Below, in pieces: positions 40,791-51,503 of a stretch of DNA of 64,000 bases. The stretch lies in NCBI RefSeq assembly GCF_900497805.2, contig NW_020954713.1, positions 5,613,125-5,677,124 of the forward strand, read 5' to 3'. This DNA comes from Vombatus ursinus (Eukaryota; Chordata; Mammalia; Diprotodontia; Vombatidae). A program made the position numbers and the translations under genes. The notes under the pieces were generated by a model. The model made no database searches. It saw only the letters and a program-made list of their open reading frames with translations, and was not told the origin of the DNA. Position 1 is the stretch's first letter. Each line of letters begins with the position of its first letter.

Positions 40791-40844
40791 TTAATCAAAT
40801 TGAATCTATTAAAATTCTAATTTCAAAAAGACTGAATAATCCCT

Positions 40845-41118
40845 AAAATGATAGTGATGATGATGATAGCTAGCATTTCTATTGAGCTTTAAAGTTATGA
40901 AGCACTTTACATATATCAGCTCAAGTGATCTTCACAACAACCTGGGGAGGTAAGTATGACTGTTATTCTCATTTTACTGAAGAGGAAACTGAGGCAAACA
41001 GAAGTTACATGACTTGCCCTGAGTCATACAGTTAGTAAGTATCTGAGGCAGGATTTTAATTCAGGTCCTCTTGATCTAAGTTTAGCCGTCAATCCACTGT
41101 ACCACCTGGCTGCCTAAA
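40845..41118 (-). repeat. MIR-type SINE, reverse, full length
   Basis: 'tagctagcatttctattgag', 'gatcttcacaacaacctggg', 'gaggaaactgaggcaaacag', 'gacttgccctgagtcataca' and 'aatccactgtaccacctggc' are all landmarks in order. Confidence 0.92.
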
Positions 41119-41199
41119 GGTCACAATCTGGCCTTGATGAGAACAGGTAAGAAGTATGGGTTCAGTTCCCATAGGGATGTCATGTGATGTCCACCCCAG

Positions 41200-41348
41200 T
41201 GGATGGTCAAATCCCAGCTCTGCCACTCTGCCTGTAGGACATTGGGGCAAGTGCCTAACCTCTCTGGAATTCAGTATTCTTATCTATAAAATGAAAGAAT
41301 GGTACCAGATGACCTCCAAGGTCTCTACTACCTCAAAAATCCTTATTT
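41200..41348 (+). repeat. MIR/THER1 SINE fragment
   Basis: 'ggtcaaatcccagctctgcc', 'ggggcaagtgcctaacctct' and 'ggtaccagatgacctccaag' are MIR/THER1 landmarks. Confidence 0.75.
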
Positions 41349-42002
41349 TATAGTAAGGATGGGGTCAAAATCACCATTTTAGCATTGATACTTAAACCAG
41401 GTGAAAACATATTTTAATCAATTAAGACTTGTAGGACTTAGATTAAGTACTGAAATGGCTTTGACCTGGAATCAAAGTCCAGGAAACATAACCATTCTTC
41501 AGGGATCATCTATAAATTATCAAGAAAGTTGAGAAGGGATTCATTACTTGAAGTTGGAGTCAGTGTGGCTTTCTGGCACATCACTGAGGAGGAACTTCCT
41601 GGGGGAATGGGGGAAGAAGGTGAGGCCTTGGCTTCAGCCCTGACCTGGTTTTTTTCCCTCCTCTCTTTGTCTAGACTCTAGAAGAGAATGTTGACAGCTT
41701 TGAAGAATCTAGAGGATGCTGGACCTCCCATCTTCTCATTCATTTCCCAGTGGTGTCCCTATGGCATCTGGTAGCAGTATTCAGGAGCCAACAATAGATG
41801 GATACAGACTTTCCATGCCTAATGGGAAGTACCATGAGAATGGGAGAAAAGGACTTCTAGCAACCAGGACCTATGAATTATCTGTTTACCACATCTGCTC
41901 CCTAAACTTGAGCCCATGTTTCCCAGAGTTCTGTGTATACTTAAGGGAGAGTGTGTTTCCATAAAATTTGGAAGGGAATGTTTGTAGCAACTATTTTAAT
42001 GG
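41349..42002. other. no recognised feature
   Basis: No repeat family recognised. An 82-codon plus frame at 41716-41964 has no known motif. Confidence 0.25.
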
Positions 42003-42470
42003 TGTTGCTACTATTCATCCTTCATTTTTGAAGAAGATCATGACATCATGAGGTAATGTCTTGACTCACACTTGAATTAGATTTAAGTGAAGCAGAGTTG
42101 TATAAAGTCATCAGCCTCAATCACTCCTCTAGAGTCATCGAAGGCCAATGGCAAGACAAAAGTCAGGATGAGTGGTGATCACTCAGGATGTAGTGGATAA
42201 TTTTAGTGTCTTCTATGTCTGACCAAGCTCTAAGCACTATACAATGCCTGCTTCAGCTGCCTTCATGGTTGTTGGAACAAATTGTTCTCATTCACCTATT
42301 ACAGCAGGGGAAGTCTTCACACATTTGGGGTAGACACCCACCTAACTCACCACTGCTTTGAGGCTTATTGGTTATTCTCAACCTGGCTTAGCCCATCTAT
42401 TGAGAAGGTTTACGGAGTGTGGCCATCGCCAATGCTACAGCTTCTTGGAGCCACAGGTGAGAGCTGGGGG
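42003..42470 (-). repeat. unnamed CAA-tailed repeat, copy 1 (long)
   Basis: Read on the minus strand it ends 'aaaatgaaggatgaatagta' (CAA-like tail at 42003). Upstream (plus text) are 'atcatgacatcatgaggtaa', 'tagatttaagtgaagcagag' and 'gcctgcttcagctgccttca'. This is the longest copy and shares its upstream part with copy 2 only. Confidence 0.7.
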
Positions 42471-43104
42471 ACAGGAGGACACCAAAGATGAACAGCCCTG
42501 AAAATGGCTCAGCAAGCCCTCCCACCAGAGGTGCTAATCCCTCCTGAATTCCCCATATACCTCTGTTTAAATGGGCTCAGAGTTTAAATGGGCTACCTAA
42601 GCATTTCTTTTTGTAAGTACACCTTTGGAGCCTGGAATAAACATTCCTAGGATTCTGTTATCACTTTGGTTTTACTTATTTCAAAACACTGATGTATCTT
42701 TGAGCTCAGAGGTGCTGATATTTCCCCAGAGCAGCTCTCAATCCATCCTTAGCCTCTCATTCAGTGGGATTCTTGTTTATGTTTTTGGTAATAGAAAGCT
42801 TAACATACTGAATACCTTCTCCTGGTCATTTTAATCCTCCCCAAATAGCAGAACAGAGCTCAGAAGGCAGGCTGTTCGTCTCCTTTCATTACAAGATTTG
42901 CCCACTTCCTTTCCAGCTGTAAATGTATGATCCTATGTTTTTTCTGCAACTTCTTATCCATAATTCATGTGAGGCAATATGATTCTGTCTGCTGACACCC
43001 ACTGCCCTTCTTTCTATTGTCCTTTGGATCATCTGCAATCTTGATTGCTCTGACATATTCTTGTGCCACGATTTACAGCCATCCCTGAGAGTAGATTGGT
43101 GTTA
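42471..43104. other. no firm feature; short tandem duplication
   Basis: A 'gtttaaatgggct' string occurs twice in tandem near 42565-42590. Otherwise unassigned. Confidence 0.3.
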
Positions 43105-43318
43105 GAAAAATGTGTTTCCAGTCTGGAAAGCAGCTTGGGATTATGCTAAGAAAGTGGCTAAAATGTCCCCATCCTTTGAGCCAGAGATCCCACTGCTAGA
43201 TAACTACTCTAAGGAGGTCAAAGACAGAAAATCTATGACATAGCACTTTTTTGGGGTAGAAAAGACAAGGAAAAAGGGAAGCCTCCTATCAAATGGCTAC
43301 AAAAATTGTGGAACATAA
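43105..43318 (+). repeat. L1 ORF2 3' fragment
   Basis: 'gtctggaaagcagcttggga', 'tgagccagagatcccactgc' and 'caaatggctacaaaaattgt' are the C-terminal ORF2 text of a mammalian L1 subfamily distinct from the one at 31086. Confidence 0.75.
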
Positions 43319-43455
43319 AATCAGAAGACCTGGGTTCAAATTCTGCTTTTACCACTTAATACTGTGTCCCCTTGGGCAATTCTCTTTCCCTCTTTTGGCT
43401 TTGGTTGTAGCCTTGGGTTGGGCTAATTTCTGATGTCACTTCCAATGAGAAGCTT
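43319..43455 (+). repeat. MIR/THER1 fragment
   Basis: 'tcagaagacctgggttcaaa', 'tgtgtccccttgggcaattc' and 'ttgggctaatttctgatgtc'. Confidence 0.7.
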
Positions 43456-43487
43456 CCTGCAGAGTTTGAACATGAGTTAAACCTTAA

Positions 43488-43702
43488 AGAAACCAAGGAT
43501 TCAAAGAAATATAAACAAAGAGAATATCCCCAGCGTAGATATCAGCCTGTGCCAAGGCACTGAAAGGGGAGGGGGGAGGCATGTGGGAGTTGGGGAATAG
43601 CTATCAGGCCAATTTGGCTGGAACAGAGATTGTGTGAAGGGGAATAAAGTGAATTAGGCCTGGAAAAGTGGGCTGGAGCCACACCTTGAAAGGCTTTAAA
43701 TG
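43488..43702 (+). repeat. ancient dispersed repeat, left part
   Basis: 'tatcaggccaatttggctgg', 'gaataaagtgaattaggcct' and 'caccttgaaaggctttaaat' are landmarks of a downstream part of the old repeat. It is split by an L1 3' end and resumes at 43955. Confidence 0.65.
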
Positions 43703-43940
43703 GCTTATTTAAAATTTAATTTAATTTAATTTTTTTGGTAAAAAGTATTTTATTTTTTCTGATTACATATAAAGATAGTTTTCAACATTCATTTTTTAAG
43801 GTTTTAAGATTTTTCTCCTTCGCTCTGTCTTCTCCCTAAGGTGGCAAGCAATCTGATATAGGTTACACATGTGCAATCATGTAAACATATTTCCATATTA
43901 CTCATGTCGTGAAAGAAGAAACAGAACAAAAGGAAAAAGG
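43703..43940 (-). mobile_element. L1 3' end, 5'-truncated
   Basis: 'ttttctgattacatataaag', 'ttttcaacattcatttttta' and 'gcaatctgatataggttaca' are the L1 3' UTR in reverse. Flanking 'gaaaggctttaaatggc' and 'gaaaggcttggaatgtc' (about 43690 and 43941) look like an aged TSD. Confidence 0.85.
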
Positions 43941-43954
43941 AAAGGCTTGGAATG

Positions 43955-44085
43955 TCATATAGAAGAGTTGGCATTTTATTCTGGAGACCATGGGGAGCCA
44001 CCAGACATTTTGGAGGAGAGGAGCCCATGCTCAGGCTTGTTTGAGGGACGTTAATTTGGCTGTTCTGCTGCTTTGTTCCCATCCC
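43955..44085 (+). repeat. ancient dispersed repeat, right part
   Basis: 'ggcattttattctggagacc' and 'atggggagccaccagacatt' correspond to 'gattttatatttgatcctgg' and 'aatagggagccactggag' of the old repeat. Confidence 0.65.
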
Positions 44086-44374
44086 CCATGGCTTCCCTCT
44101 GAGATGACTGATGGCCTTCTAAGGAGAATCTTAGTAACTTCTTAATCTAAAGCAACTCTTTAGTACCTGCTTGAAAAGTGGAAGGGAACAGTGAAAGATA
44201 TGCCAAATTGTCACAAAGAACCTATGTTATTTAACCTCCCCAAACCTTCCTCCAAAAGAAAAAAAAAATCTTCATTTTTAACAAAACTCTAAGGGGAGTT
44301 AAAATTGAATGGTAATGGGAGGGGGAGCATTATATATCACTGTCTTTCACTGACTAGCTCTTTTAAGACACTCC
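44086..44374. other. no recognised feature
   Basis: Unassigned, A-rich at 44255-44285. Confidence 0.2.
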
Positions 44375-44700
44375 AAGGTGTACTGGAAGTCCCCTATTTC
44401 ATTGAATATCCATCTCCTCCCTTGAAAGATTAGGCTCAATTTCGCTGGGTAGGCTCCTTTGCCTTACAGAATATCATATTCCAAGGCCTCCAGTCTTTTA
44501 ATGTAGAAGCTGCAAGGTCCGGCGTAATCCTGACTGTGGTTCCATGATATTTGAATTGTTTCTTTCTGGCTGGTTGCAGTATTTTCTCCTTGACCTGATA
44601 ATTCTGGAATTTGGCTACAATACTCCTTGGAGTTTTCAATTTGGGATTTCTTTCAGGAAGTGATTAATGGATTCTTTGAATGACTATTTTACTCTGCATC
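44375..44700 (-). repeat. L1 ORF1 fragment (RRM-like segment)
   Basis: A minus frame (44639-44436) encodes PRSIVAKFQNYQVKEKILQP, ARKKQFKYHG and TVRITPDLAASTLKDWRPW. This aligns with the L1 ORF1p RNA-binding domain (human pattern PRHIIVRF...MLRAAREKGRV...TADLSAETLQARREW). It parallels 7557-7880 of the HAL1-like element. No L1 3' end is attached. Confidence 0.93.
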
Positions 44701-44794
44701 GTGGATGTATGTGTTTGTCCTCCTTGGAGGCCTGGTGAGTCTTGGGGGAATATCTCTTTTCCCCTCAGGCTTTCTCACTGTGATGAATACTTTC

Positions 44795-44925
44795 ATAGGA
44801 TCTTAGATCTGGAGCTGGAAGGGACCTTAGAGGTCATCTAGATCAACCCTTCTAATTTACTCATGAGGAAACTGAGGCCCACAGAGGCTCAATGATCAAC
44901 AAGTTCATGCAGTTAATAAGGAAGC
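44795..44925 (-). repeat. MIR/THER1, reverse, left part
   Basis: 'agatctggagctggaaggga', 'ccttagaggtcatctagatc' and 'gaggaaactgaggcccacag'. The rest appears at about 45280-45345 ('gatttgaatcctcgtcttca'). Confidence 0.8.
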
Positions 44926-44967
44926 AATCAACCAACAAGCATTTATTAGATACCTACTATATTCCAG
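44926..44967 (+). repeat. ancient dispersed repeat scrap
   Basis: 'caacaagcatttattagata' and 'cctactatattccagg'. Confidence 0.6.
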
Positions 44968-45279
44968 GTTGTTGTTCATCCTTCATTTTTTAAGAGGACC
45001 AATGACATCACAGGTGATGTCTTGACATGTTGGTGAATTGGATTTAAGTGAGGCAGAGTTGCACAAAATGGTCAGCCTCACTCTTTCTTCCTGAGTAAAT
45101 TAGGATGACTGGCAACGGCCCCAGACACAATGGATGACCTTGGCATCTTTGATGCCTGACCAACCTTTAAGCTTTCCACAGTGCCTGCTTCAGCGGCCTT
45201 CATGGTGGTTTGCATTTGGTAATAGGGAACTGCTGGAATTTTTTGGGATTGGCACAGTCCAAGCTGTGCTTAACTTTCA
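44968..45279 (-). repeat. unnamed CAA-tailed repeat, copy 2
   Basis: Plus text 'ttgttgttcatccttcattt', 'ttggatttaagtgaggcaga', 'gttgcacaaaatggtcagcc' and 'gcctgcttcagcggccttca'. Shares its distal part with copy 1 (42003). Confidence 0.7.
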
Positions 45280-45479
45280 AAATGAGATTTGAATCCTCGT
45301 CTTCAGACCCCAAATCTGCTGTTCTTTCCAATATGCTCCACTAATTCTCAGGCCATGAGGATTTGCAGGACACCAGCCTGAGGTCTGAAGCAGGAGTGGA
45401 TGCTTTAGAAGAGAACAAGACAGTTGTCTGCTAAATAATGAGTCCTTATGAGTCCACATGGTAAATCCACACCTTCCAG
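45280..45479 (-). repeat. MIR/THER1 remainder and unassigned sequence
   Basis: 'gatttgaatcctcgtcttca', 'gaccccaaatctgctgttct' and 'ttccaatatgctcca' complete the MIR. From about 45345 nothing is recognised. Confidence 0.55.
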
Positions 45480-46082
45480 AGTGTTAGGATGAAGTCACCT
45501 GTGGGGACCTTAAAAGAAATCCCAGCCGGGGGATGTCTGGCAGCCAGGGCTTGGTCCATGAGCTCAGTGGATCTTGTCTACTTTGCCTGTCAGAAGTTTG
45601 CTATCTCTCCTCACAGTCTTGTAAGGCACAACGTGATTCTGGGGCTTCCTATGAGTTATTATTGCCAGGCCAAGAGCTCCTTGCATTCATCTTCCGTAGC
45701 TGGAGTTATTAGAGAAAATGGCTTTGCTGGGCATGCTTATAATTAAATTTACGAAGAATGGAAGCTCTAGAGCATCACCCACAGGGAGAGGATTTGTTCT
45801 TTAGACATTAAGAGTTGCTTAGATTTGGTATTATTTCTGATGTAGCTGAACTCATAATGCATGCAGATCATCACCCTACTGGGAGGGGGCCTTTGGGACT
45901 TGTTTGGATGAGTGATGTGGCAAAGATGTAAGCTCCTATTTGCACGCACAGTATGCCATAGTCTGAAGCCTGCTTTTGTACTCACAAAACAACACAGATT
46001 TAAATTTGTGTTTGTACATACAGTGTGTGTGGAGATAAGCTCATGTTTGCACAGATAGAAAATTAGAATGATAAATCACATC
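45480..46082. other. repeat-poor island, candidate conserved non-coding element
   Basis: 600 bases without a repeat landmark, balanced composition, with AT-rich homeodomain-like motifs such as 'cttataattaaatttacg' (about 45738) and 'actcataatgcatgcagatc'. Open frames up to 85 codons carry no known domain. The best island in the window for a comparative check. Confidence 0.3.
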
Positions 46083-46337
46083 TTGTTGTTTAGTTGTTTT
46101 TAGTCATGTCCAGCTATTTGTGATCCTATTTGGAATTTTCTTGGCAGAGATCTTAGAGTGGTTTGCCATTTCCTTCTCTAGCTCATTTTACAAATGAGGA
46201 AACTGAGGCAATCAGGGTTAAGTGACTTACTCAGGGTCACCCTGCTAATAAGTGTCTGAGGCCAGATTTGAATTCAGGAAGATAAGTCTTCCTGACTTCA
46301 TGCCTGGCACTCTATCCACTGCCCCACCTAACTACCC
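46083..46337 (-). mobile_element. Mar-1 CORE-SINE, full length
   Basis: 'ttgttgtttagttgttttta', 'gtcatgtccagctatttgtg', 'ggcagagatcttagagtggt', 'gatttgaattcaggaagata' and 'actctatccactgccccacc' are in reverse Mar-1 order. Confidence 0.93.
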
Positions 46338-46500
46338 TATGAGGTAGGTGTTATCATTATTCCTATTTTATAGAGGAGAAAACTGAGAGTAAGAGAGGTT
46401 AAGTCACTTTCCTGGAGTCACAATCTAGTTAGTGTCTGGAAGGATTTGAACTCAGATCTTCCTGATTCCAATTTTAGGACTCCAATCATTTCTATCACAT
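46338..46500 (-). repeat. MIR, reverse
   Basis: 'gaggtaggtgttatcattat', 'gaggagaaaactgagagtaa' and 'actcagatcttcctgattcc'. Confidence 0.8.
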
Positions 46501-46539
46501 CAATGTCTTCACTAAAATATTGTGAAACTCAATTGAACT

Positions 46540-46980
46540 CTATTGGACTATTCTCAAGGACCCTGAAAGTATTTTACATACAAAGAAACTAAGCCTCAGA
46601 GACACTCAATGTTTTGCCTAAGATTTCAATAAGAATAATGATAGTTTACATTTCTAAAACACGTAAAAATACATATCCTGTTTTCCTCACAACTGTTGCC
46701 TTAGGTAGTACAAGTAGCTTTGGGTCTTCCTCAGTTCGTAGTTAAGAAGACTAAGGTGAATTGATACGTCTAAGGTCACACACATAAGTTTGTGAAAGCA
46801 CAGACCTAGAACTGGATTTCACAATCCATCCAGTCCAATCTCCTCTCATTATAGAAGGGGAAAACTGAGGCCCAGGCAAATGACTTGCCCTAGATCATGC
46901 AAATAGTAAGACAGGATTTGAACTCAGATCCTTTGACTCCACATCAGTAATCCTTTCAGTGTATCAGATGGCTTCCTTTG
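46540..46980 (-). repeat. three reverse MIR fragments in series
   Basis: About 46550-46625 ('agcctcagagacactcaatg'), 46625-46795 ('gtttacatttctaaaacacg', 'taaggtcacacacataagtt') and 46796-46975 ('gggaaaactgaggcccaggc', 'aggatttgaactcagatcct'). Confidence 0.65.
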
Positions 46981-47230
46981 TGCCTCAAGGAGCTTGTATT
47001 CTAATGGGAAAAGACAAAATTTGAAAAGGTGCTAGAAATTAGGGGGAAGGAAGGGAGCGTGTCAAGGAGACTTCTGGGAAGTGAAGTTGAGACCTGAGCC
47101 CTGGGCAAAGATTCATCTATTAGAACCTGTCCTCGAGTAGATTCATGGAAAGGAGGCTGCTGGGAAGTGAGCATCAAGATTGGGATTCTGTTAGAGATGA
47201 TTAAAAGGACAAGTGACCATCAGTGAAGGG
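46981..47230 (+). repeat. ancient dispersed repeat
   Basis: 'tgcctcaaggagcttgtatt' and 'ctaatgggaaaagacaaaat' are its landmarks, followed by a diverged purine-rich part. Confidence 0.55.
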
Positions 47231-48415
47231 CCACCTACTGCCTCAATGCTTTTTGTGGGGTTCAGAGGAGAACATGTTTGAGAAGAGGACTTTGATATGT
47301 GTGGAGCACTGCACAAATATGAGATGTTATTATTACGAAGTTAACAATGAGTGAGGGGATTTTTTTTATTAATGAGTTCTGAACAAGATTTCCTGGGAAG
47401 CCACAAGAGCAAAATGTGAACTATAGAACAAAATTTGGAATGAATCCAGTCAATTCATCACACCTGAGCCACCTTCAAATCTTAGCCTATTTGCTGCCTG
47501 GTTTTTGGAAACCCAAATGTTTCTATTTTCCACAAGGTAGTTGTAGCTTCACCACTCCCTTCCCCACTGCCCTTTTAAAAAAAGTTGTATTGGTGCCTTT
47601 AACTTTTATGCCTCAGTCCCTTTTGAATATACTGTCCTCTTGACTCTACCCTCCCCACATCCTCAGCCTCCAATCAACCTTTCCTGGATACAAAGAAAAA
47701 CAGGTAAAAACAATGAGTAAAGTGACTGCATCTGGCAAAATCTGAAGCATTCTGTCCCTGTGACACCCCATTTCTCCATCAAAAAGATCTTAGAGTAAGG
47801 ATGGGGGTCATTTGAATCAAGCAATCAATCACTTAAAATAGAATAAAAGTACTCTAACTCCAATAGCTTTATTTAGTGAGAACATATCTATTGAATCAAT
47901 CAATCAAAGGCATTAAATTAATATACAATCTATCATGCCCTTTGGGGCGTCTGTAAGATACTGAGAGTTTGAAAATATTCCAGTATCTAGCAGCCTAGAA
48001 GAGCAAGCAGTTAGAGTGAAATCCCTGAGAGGGAACTGCTTGGGGCAAAGGGTAATAAAAGCCTGTCTCACACCACCTCCTTAACCTTAGAAAGACTTTG
48101 TGAATTTTGGAGGGTCACAGGATTTGAACTTCCTATCAGTGTCCTAACATTGTCCCTTGGACAGCAGTGGCTGGCAGCAGTGTCTACATCAGGAACTAAG
48201 GACAAAATAGACACTAATGAAAGGAAACTTTAAGCTTTTAACTTTTAATGGACAACGAGTCCATTAGAAAATGGCTCCATATCTAATTGGTATGTCTTGA
48301 AGACTCCAGAAAAAGGGCTTATAGGAGCTACATTACCCCCTTTGCCACATATGCTCTAAGCTTGAGTTCACTTTCCCTTGGAGTCTGAATGTATTTGTGG
48401 GAGAGTATATCCCAG
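47231..48415. other. about 1.2 kb without firm features
   Basis: A MIR-tail scrap lies at 47290-47340 ('tgtggagcactgcacaaata', then tta repeats). The rest holds no repeat that I can name and no coding signal. Confidence 0.3.
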
Positions 48416-48442
48416 ACTTTTTTTCGGGGGGGGGGTGTTTTA
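48416..48442. repeat. T-run/G-run homopolymer pair
   Basis: 'actttttttcgggggggggg' is followed by 'tgttttacacc'. A run of about ten G is rare in this CpG-poor window and prone to sequencing error. Confidence 0.8.
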
Positions 48443-48669
48443 CACCATCTGTTTTTTTTCTATACCACCCTAGTAAATATCCCTTTCTAAAAACCACTTA
48501 AGTCTGGCAGACTAGTTGATATCCATTTATAATCAATGGGAGAAACACACTGATGGGGGCTTCTGAGCTAAAGCATTAGAATCTCACCTAGAATGCTGAA
48601 GGGTGACACAAACAGTCTTCCTCTGGGGCCTTAGTTGGTCAATGAGAATGGTAGTTCCAGAACACACAC

Positions 48670-48852
48670 TAGAATACAAACATAGATTTAGAGCTTCAGG
48701 GTACCTTAGAAATCACATAGTCCCACCCTAGTTTATAGATCTAGAAAAATAAGCTACTTGCTCAAGGTTGTCTAAGTGGTAATGGATAGTCAAGATTTGA
48801 ACCTAACTCTCTCAATTATAAATCTAATCTTTATTCTGCTATGCCACATTGC
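48670..48852 (-). repeat. MIR/THER1, reverse
   Basis: 'acatagatttagagcttcag', 'accttagaaatcacatagtc' and 'agtcaagatttgaacctaac', then 'cttattctgctatgccac'-like text. Confidence 0.75.
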
Positions 48853-49488
48853 TTTTCTTTTCTTTTGGCCAGAAACCCTGAAGGTCTTCCCCTCACAGTT
48901 TGATTTTATTTTTATTAAAAGGGCCATCCCTTGGCTCACTTCTAAAACAGCCCTAATTACTGAATTATTGCTACCCAAAAGCACATCCCCCAAATCCCTC
49001 ACTGAAGTCCTAGGATAGCTTGGATTTACCATAGGGCACTGGATGATGACTTTTTTCATTATTCTTAGTCTAACTGATAACTTTGGGTCAATGCTAGGAC
49101 TTGAATGAAGGGATGACATGTGAATGCTCAAATGGGATGGAGAAAACAATCACAAAGTTAGCATGAAAAGACTTGAGCATAGTGGGCTGGAAAGAATAGG
49201 CTTGTGTGGCATGGAGGGGCTATAGGAGCCAAGCCTTTGGCTAAATCTGTCCTGGTGTGGTGTTTGATAAAGAAGGGGAACAGAGCCTCATCCATGTGCT
49301 CAGCATCGTCTCACTGCTACCTTCTGCTTTCCTGTACTTGGGAAGACTAGTGAACAGATAGGAATGCTCTGTGGCTGACTTAACTGGGCAGAACCCCAGG
49401 TTCAGAACATCAGAGTCGTAAGTGACTTTCTCCTTTCTTTTACTCCATCTATCTCATTCAGTTGCCAAGTCTATCGATTCTATTTCCA
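48853..49488. other. no recognised feature
   Basis: Open frames of 80 (plus) and 119 (minus) codons overlap 48776-49149 but follow no recognised family. They start inside the neighbouring MIR and are probably chance. Confidence 0.3.
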
Positions 49489-49917
49489 TAACAGAGTGCA
49501 AAAACTTTTAGATTTGATGTCAGAGGACCTGGATTTGCATCCCAGCCCTTTTATTTCATTTCACTGTGACCTTGGGTTCCAGACCTAGGTGTGATACTTA
49601 TGTACTTGAACACAAAATAAGGTGGTCTGGTAAACTGGGAAGAATACTAGTTCTGGAGCTAGAGGATCAGGATTCAAATCCTGCCTCTATCTCTTACCAC
49701 CCATATGACCTTGAGCAAGTTTTTGAATCTTTAATGGTTTCTTTTTCCTCATCTGTAAAATGAGGGAAGTTGTACTACATTACCTTTTTGGTCTATTAGC
49801 TTGAGATCTATGATCCTAAGTGCCATCACCTCCCTGAGTTTTAGTCTCCTTGTCTGTAAAAGGAAGAGGTTGCTGATATCTGAGGTTCTTTTAGTCTTTT
49901 AAATCTGTGATCCCATG
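49489..49917 (+). repeat. MIR nested inside MIR
   Basis: The outer MIR is 49489-49621 ('gatgtcagaggacctggatt', 'tcactgtgaccttgggttcc') and 49818-49917 ('cctccctgagttttagtctc', 'cttgtctgtaaaaggaagag'). An inner MIR fills 49622-49817 ('gaagaatactagttctggag', 'cttgagcaagtttttgaatc', 'cctcatctgtaaaatgaggg', 'agatctatgatcc'). Confidence 0.7.
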
Positions 49918-50024
49918 ACAATAACCCTACAGTATGGGCAGGCATAAAGAGACTTCAGCATCTATAGTTGGATGGAACACTCATAGTGGTCTCAGATCCA
50001 TTGTAACATCATTGTATGAACATT

Positions 50025-50450
50025 TATTACATCTGCCTCCTTCTTGGCATTCACATGGCCTCTCCTCTATTGGACACTAATCTCTAGTCTGGACTATTGT
50101 GGTGGTCTCCTAATTGGTGTCCCTGCTTCTAGTCTCTCTCTTTCTCTCTCTTCTTTAATCCATCCTCCATAACACAACCTTCCTAAGGAAGAGGGATGAC
50201 CATATTGATCCTCTGCTCAAAAATCTTCGATAGTTTTCTATTGCCTTTTGGATAAAATATAAACTGTTCAGTGGGACATTTAAGGCCTACTACAACCTAG
50301 TTCAATATTCTATCTTCCTCTTTGATGCATTTGTATAAATCATTCTCCCTTACATGGATGCTTTCCTTCCTCATCTCTACTGCTCAGAATGTTTATCTTT
50401 TCCTTTTGATAAAGACTTCCCTTTCTCACCAATTGCCAGTCTATGGATGG
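50025..50450 (+). repeat. L2 LINE, left part
   Basis: 'ctagtctggactattgtggt', 'gtctcctaattggtgtccct', 'ttaatccatcctccataaca', 'attgccttttggataaaata' and 'aggcctactacaacctagtt' form a long L2 3' ORF segment. Confidence 0.9.
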
Positions 50451-50632
50451 TAGAATCATGTATCTAGAGGTAGAAGGGAGCTCATAGGCCACATAGCCTA
50501 CCCCCTTCCCATTTTACAGATGGGAAAATTGGTGGTCAGAGAGCTTAAATGACTTGTGCAAGGTCACACAGGTGTCTAATATCAGAGGCAAGATATGGAG
50601 CCAGGTTCTCCACATCTAGTATCAGCTTTCTT
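50451..50632 (-). repeat. MIR/THER1, reverse, inserted in L2
   Basis: 'atagcctacccccttcccat', 'tttacagatgggaaaattgg', 'gacttgtgcaaggtcacaca' and 'tctccacatctagtatcagc'. The L2 resumes after it. Confidence 0.85.
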
Positions 50633-50765
50633 CCTTTCTCTTTTCTTGTTACCTTGTATCTACATACATTTTACATTCACTCAATATAAGGGAAGTTCCT
50701 TGAGGATAAAGATTATTCTGTTTATGTATCCCCAGAGTAGGTATTTAATGAATTTTTGTTTAACT
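50633..50765 (+). repeat. L2 LINE 3' end, right part
   Basis: 'gggaagttccttgaggataa', 'atgtatccccagagtaggta' and 'tttaatgaatttttgtttaa'. Confidence 0.8.
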
Positions 50766-50823
50766 CAATTGAATTGCTACTTCCAAAAGGCAAAGAAGAA
50801 ATGTGCTAGGACATAGTGTGGAG

Positions 50824-51045
50824 AGGGGCAGCTAGGTGGTGCAGTGGATAGAGTGCCTGATCTTCCTGAGTTCAAATGTGGCCTTAGACACTTCCTAGCT
50901 GTGTCATCCTGGGCAACCTCAGTTTCCTCATCTATAAAATGAGGTACAGAAAGAAATGGCAAACTATTCAAGTATCTTTGCTAGGAAAACCCCCAACGGG
51001 TTCACGAAGAGTCAGTCATGACTGAAGCGACTGAATAGCAATGAA
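50824..51045 (+). mobile_element. Mar-1 CORE-SINE with 11-base TSD
   Basis: TSD 'atagtgtggag' at 50813-50823 and 51046-51056. Head 'ggggcagctaggtggtgcag', core 'cctcagtttcctcatctata' and tail 'ttcacgaagagtcagtcatg' followed by 'actgaagcgactgaatagca'. The complete element shows tRNA head, core and RTE-type tail in the forward direction. Confidence 0.97.
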
Positions 51046-51309
51046 ATAGTGTGGAGGAGGGTGGTACAAAGGGGCTTAGGAACTGCTTTAACTGGATCAT
51101 AAATTTACTGTATCCCCAAGAGAAAGAGATAATGAAGAGACAAATGAACAAATGAGACCTCATGATTTTTGTCTGGTTCCTTACTGGGAACCTGTAGAAG
51201 CTCACACCCATCTCATGACAAGGAATCCCTGAGCTTTCAGATACATCCCACAGGGCAGGAAAATCTGCATCTGGTCTTGCCTTCACAGTATCCTAGGCAC
51301 TAAGAAGCC

Positions 51310-51503
51310 CAACCCTATCCCCTTCCATTCCAATCCAATGTAATACAGTCCACTCTACTCTAGTCCAAAATAGTATAATTCAATCTACTCCACCCCAATG
51401 TGATCCAATCCAGTTTGATAGACACCAGTCCAATCCAATCCAACTAATCCTTTCCAAACTCATCAAATCCAGACCCACTTCACTACAGTCCAATCCAACC
51501 CAA
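51310..51503. repeat. degenerate (TCCAA)n-type pentamer tract
   Basis: Repeated caatc, ccaat and gtcca units over about 190 bases ('ccattccaatccaatgtaat', 'cagtccaatccaatccaact', 'agtccaatccaacccaagaa'). Strand-asymmetric: almost no G outside gtcc. Confidence 0.85.

Noticed and set aside
48416-48442. G-quadruplex candidate
   Set aside because: A single G run of about ten bases without further G tracts nearby. More likely a homopolymer with uncertain length.
50824-50900. Possible tRNA gene
   Set aside because: The tRNA-like text is the promoter head of Mar-1 and related SINEs, diverged and followed by SINE core. No intact cloverleaf is supported.
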